27,640 nt of DNA from Paracoccaceae bacterium. Its GTDB lineage: Bacteria > Pseudomonadota > Alphaproteobacteria > Rhodobacterales > Rhodobacteraceae. The position numbers were made by a program, and so were the translations under genes. The stretch is from positions 1-27,640 of the forward strand of contig DAOUQK010000009.1 of NCBI GenBank assembly GCA_030625695.1, in the 5' to 3' direction. Of this stretch, positions 23,411 to 27,640 are shown one piece after another. The first letter of the stretch is position 1. Each line of letters opens with the position of its first letter. The notes under the pieces are model-generated. The model had not been told where the DNA came from. It searched no databases and saw only the letters and a list, made by a program, of their open reading frames with translations.

Positions 23411-25153
23411 ATGGCGTTTCTTGGTGTTGAGCAATCGCTAAACGGGCGGCGGTGGGTTGGGCCGACGATAGAAGGGGCACGTGCGTCAGAAAAAATGGCG
23501 CAGGAAACAGGTCTGTCGGAGGCGGTATGTCAGGTGTTGGCGCGGCGCGGAGTGGAGCCCGGGGAGGCACAAACGTTTTTGACGCCGCAATTGCGGGATC
23601 TATTGCCTGATCCGCGTGGTCTTAAGGATATGCAGGCGGCTGCGGGTCGGTTTTTGCAGGCGGTTCAGGGGCGTGAGCGAATTGCCATATTTGCGGATTA
23701 TGATGTGGATGGTGGCACTTCGGCCGCCCTGTTGATTGATTGGCTGCGCCAGATGGGGCGCGAGGCAACGTTGTATGTGCCGGACCGGATTGAAGAAGGC
23801 TATGGGCCGAATGTACCGGCCATGCAGAGACTGGGTGCTGCGCATGATCTGGTCGTCTGTGTTGATTGCGGGACTGTAAGTCACGAACCGATTGCCGCCG
23901 CCCGACCTGCCGATGTGATCGTGCTTGACCATCATCTGGGGGGCGAGACCCTGCCTGATGCCGTGGCGGTAGTGAACCCCAACCGGCAGGATGAAAGTGG
24001 CGATCTCGGCTATCTCTGCGCCGCAGGTGTGGTGTTTCTGATGCTGGTGGAAGTGCGTCGTCAGATGCGAGAGGGGGCGTACGCAACCAGCCCTGACCTG
24101 ATGGCGATGCTGGACCTTGTGGCCCTGGGAACGGTGGCCGATGTGGCACCGTTGATCGGTGCCAATCGGGCATTGGTGCGACAGGGGTTGAAGGTGATGG
24201 GCATGCGCGCACGCCCCGGCCTGGTGGCGTTGGCGGATGTGGCGCGGATGGATACGGCCCCCAGCAGCTATCACCTCGGGTTCGTTCTGGGGCCACGCAT
24301 TAACGCGGGCGGGCGTATCGGCAAGGCCGATCTGGGCGCGAGGTTGTTGTCCACGCCTTCGGCGGACGAGGCCGCCTCGATTGCAGAGCGGCTTGACCAG
24401 TTGAACAGCGAGCGGCGCGAGGTTGAGGCCGCTGTGCGGGCGGCTGCCATGGATCAGGCCGAAGCGCGGGGGTTGGAGGCGCCTTTGGTGTGGGCCGCAG
24501 GGGCCGGATGGCACCCCGGCGTGGTCGGCATCGTGGCGTCGCGCCTGAAAGAGGCCGCCAACCGCCCGGCGGTGGTGATCGGGCTGGAGGGTGGTATCGG
24601 CAAAGGCTCGGGACGGTCAATATCCGGCGTCGATCTGGGGGCGGCGATCCAGCGGCTGACCGCCGAAGGATTATTGCTGACAGGTGGCGGGCACAAGATG
24701 GCGGCGGGGCTAAGTGTGGCCGAGGACAAGCTGGAAGCCGCCATGGCCCGACTGACGGAATTGCTGGCCAAACAGGGGGCCGGCGACGCGGGGCCTCCAG
24801 ACCTGCGCCTTGACGGCGTTTTGATGCCCGGTGCCGTCACTGTCGAATTGGTCGAACAGATCGAGCAGGCCGGGCCTTTTGGGGCTGGTGCCCCTGCCCC
24901 GCGCTTTGCCCTACCCGATATGACCATCCGCCATGCCAGGCGGGTTGGTGACTCGCACCTGAAACTCAGCCTTAGCGATGGCAGTGGCCCCACCATCGAC
25001 GCCATCGCCTTTGGTGCCTTTGACACCCCCCTTGGCGCCCGCCTGAGCGACAGTGGCGGGGCGCGGTTCCACATGGCCGGGCGATTGGAAATCAACAGTT
25101 GGCGAGGCCGTCAACAGGTGCAGCTTCGGCTGGATGACGCAGCACCGGCCTGA
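23411..25153 (+). CDS. recJ: Single-stranded-DNA-specific exonuclease RecJ
   Basis: 5'-to-3' exonuclease on single-stranded DNA used in recombination and repair, with DHH-family metal chemistry. The 580-residue protein has the first motif DYDVDG (96-101), D152 in CVDCGT, the DHH motif at 173-175 (VLDHHLGG), and the DHHA1 domain with GGGHKMAAGL around residue 420. A C-terminal OB-like domain ends in the family-like NSWRGRQQVQLRLDDAAP. The start MAFLGVEQSLNGRRW fits the family; only a weak GGGG precedes the ATG. It is 124 bp after glpX, on the same strand, and is followed by tRNA-Glu. No defects were seen. Confidence 0.96.
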   Translation: MAFLGVEQSLNGRRWVGPTIEGARASEKMAQETGLSEAVCQVLARRGVEPGEAQTFLTPQLRDLLPDPRGLKDMQAAAGRFLQAVQGRERIAIFADYDVDGGTSAALLIDWLRQMGREATLYVPDRIEEGYGPNVPAMQRLGAAHDLVVCVDCGTVSHEPIAAARPADVIVLDHHLGGETLPDAVAVVNPNRQDESGDLGYLCAAGVVFLMLVEVRRQMREGAYATSPDLMAMLDLVALGTVADVAPLIGANRALVRQGLKVMGMRARPGLVALADVARMDTAPSSYHLGFVLGPRINAGGRIGKADLGARLLSTPSADEAASIAERLDQLNSERREVEAAVRAAAMDQAEARGLEAPLVWAAGAGWHPGVVGIVASRLKEAANRPAVVIGLEGGIGKGSGRSISGVDLGAAIQRLTAEGLLLTGGGHKMAAGLSVAEDKLEAAMARLTELLAKQGAGDAGPPDLRLDGVLMPGAVTVELVEQIEQAGPFGAGAPAPRFALPDMTIRHARRVGDSHLKLSLSDGSGPTIDAIAFGAFDTPLGARLSDSGGARFHMAGRLEINSWRGRQQVQLRLDDAAPA

Positions 25154-25256
25154 GGCGGGCCTGACACTGGCCTTCCGACGTGAAATTGTCGATGTGGCGG
25201 CATTTTTAGGCTTGCGCCTTGGCGTATGATTGCCTAATGAACCGCACACCAAGCGT

Positions 25257-25331
25257 GGCCCGTTCGTCTATCGGTTAGGACGCCAGGTTTTCAACCTGGA
25301 AAGAGGGGTTCGATTCCCCTACGGGCTGCCA
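25257..25331 (+). tRNA. tRNA-Glu (TTC anticodon)
   Basis: A complete cloverleaf of 75 nt including an encoded CCA end. The acceptor stem GGCCCGT pairs with ACGGGCT (one G:U at the first position), with discriminator G. The anticodon stem CCAGG/CCTGG surrounds the loop TTTTCAA with anticodon TTC at 25290-25292. The T arm is AGGGG-TTCGATT-CCCCT. It reads glutamate codons GAA and GAG. Confidence 0.97.
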
Positions 25332-25501
25332 CTTATTCCCGCTAGAACCACGTTTCCAGTTTGCACGGCAGGTTTGCGCGTGTTCTTAAAGGCTTGCGCG
25401 GTCAGGTGTATTGCAGAGACGCTGTTGCGCAGACAAAAACACGCCAAATGAGCCGGGTGTCTCTGTCGGCCAATTTTGTCTTACCAGTTTGATAATGTGC
25501 T

Positions 25502-27127
25502 TCAGAGGGTGGCGATCAAGGCGCGCTGCGCCTGCCAGTCAGCAGGAATGCTATGGGTCATGCACCAGGTTGAGGTGAGCCCTACAGGTTGTCTTCCGGC
25601 GATGATATCTCTGACAACATCCGGGGTCAGAAAGGCGAACTCAAGCGTCTGCTGAACGCGCTTTCGGGTGGTGTTTTCTGAAGCAGCGATATCAGCAAAC
25701 GTCTCGCCCTGCTTGATCCTGTTTAGCCACGCCTGGGCCCGGGCGATGTTCGTGATCAGAGTGTGATCAAGTTTCGCTGACGACCCGGACATGACAAGCC
25801 GGGTTTCAACGCCGCGACGTTTTCGCGTGAACGGAACTTCGAACCTGAGCAGGCCCGCGTTGATGCTCTCCTCAGAGATCCCGAGAGCTTGCGCCAACAA
25901 TTTGGCATCCAGTTCCAATGCCAGCAAGCCATCACTGATGCGGGCGTAATGAAGCAGGGACAGTTGGGTCTGCTGATCGCCGTTCCTGAGGTCCTGAAGC
26001 CTGAGCAATGTATCAACATCCGTATCCGGTACGAGGCCATTGCCGGCGCGGTGGGACAGATGGTTCTGGATGGCCTGGGCAATGAACTGTTCCAGTTGCT
26101 CTGCCGGTAAACGCCATCCCATGCCCTTCGCACTGTCCTTGCGTCCGGTGACATAGCTGCGCGAGATGTAATAACGATATCTCTGGCCCCGCTTGCTGGT
26201 GTGGCTGGGTGACAAGCGCTGTTCGTTTTCGTCGAACAGTTTTCCGATCAGAGGCGACGGGCTGGTTTTTCGGAGTTTCTGCCCCCGGCATCGCGGCGAC
26301 TTGTCCTGAAGTTGCTCCTGGATTTTCTGCCACCGCACAGGTTCGATGATGGCCGGATGCTGGCCCTCATAAGTTTTGCCCTTATGCGGAATGCGCCCGG
26401 CATAGATCGGGCTGGTGAGAATGTTGTGAACGTGGCCGCGTGACAGAACATTGCCGCCACGCCATTCCCCGGATCGGGTCTGCCGCCTGCGCGACCGGAT
26501 GCCCATCCGCTCTGCTTCCTCGGTCACCACGTTCAGGGCACCGTGGGTTTCGTAGAGATCGTAAAGCGTGCGGATCAACGCTGCTTCGCCCTCGTTGATC
26601 TTCAGGGTCCGGCCATCAGCATCGTAGCCCAGCGGCACACTGCCGCCCATCCAAAGGCCCTTTCTCTTCGAGGCCGCGATCTTGTCCCGAATGCGCTCTG
26701 CCGTGACCTCGCGCTCAAACTGAGCAAAGGACAGCAGCACGTTCAGCGTCAACCGCCCCATGCTGGTCGCAGTATTGAAGCTTTGGGTCACCGAGACGAA
26801 CGATGCCTCGGCCGTATCCAGCCGGTCCACCAGTTTGGCGAAGTCGGCCAGCGACCTTGTCAGCCGGTCGATCTTGTAAACCACAATCTGGTCGACCTGT
26901 TTATCGTCCACATCCTGCATCAGCCTGTGCAGCGCAGGCCGGTCCAGATGCCCACCCGAGATCCCGCCGTCATCGTAAGCCCGGTCAGTCAACTCCCACC
27001 CTTCATGACGCTGGCTGGCGATATAAGCCTCGCAGGCTTCCCGCTGGGCATCCAGCGAGTTGAACTCCTGCTCCAGCCCTTCCTCGGTAGATTTGCGGGT
27101 ATAGATGGCGCAGCGGATCCGGCGCAT
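25502..27127 (-). CDS. Large serine recombinase
   Basis: Site-specific DNA recombinase of the large serine type, used by integrative elements. The 541-residue protein has an N-terminal resolvase domain (about 1-150) with the catalytic serine S13 in YTRKSTEEG and the YKIDRLTRSLADF and AQFEREVTAERI motifs, then a recombinase domain (about 165-270, VPLGYDADGRTLKINEGEA). In place of the usual zinc ribbon, LIGKLFDENEQRLSPSHTSK has no cysteines. The C-terminal part looks helical with a possible helix-turn-helix (LAQALGISEESINAGLLRF). It follows the DUF2924 gene by 21 bp, and its 3' end faces the tRNA-Glu gene 170 bp away. It appears intact. Confidence 0.93.
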   Translation of the reverse strand: MRRIRCAIYTRKSTEEGLEQEFNSLDAQREACEAYIASQRHEGWELTDRAYDDGGISGGHLDRPALHRLMQDVDDKQVDQIVVYKIDRLTRSLADFAKLVDRLDTAEASFVSVTQSFNTATSMGRLTLNVLLSFAQFEREVTAERIRDKIAASKRKGLWMGGSVPLGYDADGRTLKINEGEAALIRTLYDLYETHGALNVVTEEAERMGIRSRRRQTRSGEWRGGNVLSRGHVHNILTSPIYAGRIPHKGKTYEGQHPAIIEPVRWQKIQEQLQDKSPRCRGQKLRKTSPSPLIGKLFDENEQRLSPSHTSKRGQRYRYYISRSYVTGRKDSAKGMGWRLPAEQLEQFIAQAIQNHLSHRAGNGLVPDTDVDTLLRLQDLRNGDQQTQLSLLHYARISDGLLALELDAKLLAQALGISEESINAGLLRFEVPFTRKRRGVETRLVMSGSSAKLDHTLITNIARAQAWLNRIKQGETFADIAASENTTRKRVQQTLEFAFLTPDVVRDIIAGRQPVGLTSTWCMTHSIPADWQAQRALIATL

Positions 27128-27148
27128 CTCAGGCGCTCTGTTTCCGGG

Positions 27149-27568
27149 TCAGGCCGAAAACCTCGGCCCGCTCCAGCGCGCGCCGGTGATGTGTCGGGCG
27201 ACGGCACTTAAGGACGCGAAGGTCCTGCCGTCCAGAACATAGCCGTCAGCAGACGCTTCAACGCGGTACACCCGGCCGTTCCATACGCGCACCAGCGTGG
27301 CGTTGTCGGCGACAACCCGGGCGGCAGTCGACATCTCACCACCCGCGAGAGCTGCCTTCAACACCCGCCTGGTTGCAGCTGGATATCCACCCAGTTTCCG
27401 GCATTGCAGATCATGCGCCAGCACCCGCTGCATGAACAAGACTGACAAGTACTTGGGCGGATCAGATTTGAAGGCCCGTATCCAGGCTCGAAGACATTGC
27501 TCTCTGCCCATCAAAGCGATCTCCCGCAGGTGTTGCGGGAGATCATCTTTTGCCGCCCGCGCGTTCAT
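27149..27568 (-). CDS. DUF2924 domain protein
   Basis: The 139-residue product matches in style the DUF2924 proteins that accompany serine recombinases in alphaproteobacteria: an N-terminal helical part with LPQHLREIALMGREQCLRAW, then LAHDLQCRKLGGYPAATRRVL, then a compact beta-rich end WNGRVYRVEASADGYVLDGRTFASLSAVARHITG that looks like a small nucleic-acid-binding or RAMA-like fold. Its biochemical role is not established to my knowledge. It overlaps the upstream gene as ATGA and is followed after 21 bp by the recombinase, so the three are co-expressed. Confidence 0.8.
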   Translation of the reverse strand: MNARAAKDDLPQHLREIALMGREQCLRAWIRAFKSDPPKYLSVLFMQRVLAHDLQCRKLGGYPAATRRVLKAALAGGEMSTAARVVADNATLVRVWNGRVYRVEASADGYVLDGRTFASLSAVARHITGARWSGPRFSA

Positions 27569-27640
27569 TGTGCGGCAGCTTCTTTGACGATCCGATAGAC
27601 CGGGCCGGATTTACCAGACGTGCATTCCACAGATACTCCG
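27565..27640 (-). CDS. C-terminal end of a probable DUF3489 protein, cut by the window edge
   Basis: The last 24 codons of a reading frame enter from the right edge and stop at a TGA that overlaps the DUF2924 start (ATGA). The visible tail, including SGKSGPVYRIVKEAAAQ, resembles the end of DUF3489 proteins (a winged-helix-like domain ending in a YRI strand), which often precede DUF2924 and recombinase genes. With so little sequence the family call is tentative; the coupling to DUF2924 is clear. Confidence 0.5.
   Translation of the reverse strand, partial: GVSVECTSGKSGPVYRIVKEAAAQ

Noticed and set aside
23600..24514. 304-residue reading frame opposite recJ
   Set aside because: recJ has all expected motifs in the sense frame; the antisense product is His/Gln/Arg-rich without a domain.

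Overview
The window looks like a chromosomal segment of a marine Rhodobacteraceae (Roseobacter-group alphaproteobacterium). This rests on gene content (heterotetrameric sarcosine oxidase, RpoD with an Asp/Glu-rich insert, the hom-glpX-recJ order, Tad-type pseudopilins) and on the style of the proteins; no database search was possible.

Left part (1-11.4 kb, minus strand): a 3'-truncated rpoD, then dnaG, a small secreted protein, and a sarcosine oxidase cluster read in the order soxB, a secreted protein of unknown function, soxD, soxA, soxG. These convert sarcosine plus tetrahydrofolate and O2 to glycine, methylene-THF and H2O2. A hairpin terminator and a pair of inverted REP-like repeats separate this cluster from an NAD-type glutamate dehydrogenase gene, so carbon and nitrogen from methylated amines and amino acids are handled in neighbouring units.

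Middle part (11.7-20.0 kb): three tightly coupled Tad pilus-associated genes (a von Willebrand A protein and two TadE-like pseudopilins), a membrane protein on the opposite strand, a stand-alone reductive-dehalogenase-like iron-sulfur protein, a broken class III adenylate cyclase, a pirin, a repeat-rich gap, a PlsC-like acyltransferase and a TetR-type regulator with a perfect palindrome in front of it.

Right part (20.0-25.3 kb, plus strand): a small lipoprotein, hom (threonine/methionine branch), glpX (class II fructose-1,6-bisphosphatase) and recJ. Two long inverted repeats with the same architecture but different, compensating stem sequences lie in front of the lipoprotein-hom unit and in front of glpX. 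The glpX leader also carries a 14-bp tandem repeat. A tRNA-Glu(TTC) gene follows.

Right end (25.5-27.64 kb, minus strand): an apparent mobile module of a probable DUF3489 protein (C-terminal end only), a DUF2924 protein and a large serine recombinase, sitting beside the tRNA gene. No CRISPR array or rRNA gene was seen. The items most worth a second look are the covarying hairpin pair, the reductive-dehalogenase-like gene, the recombinase module and the glpX leader.
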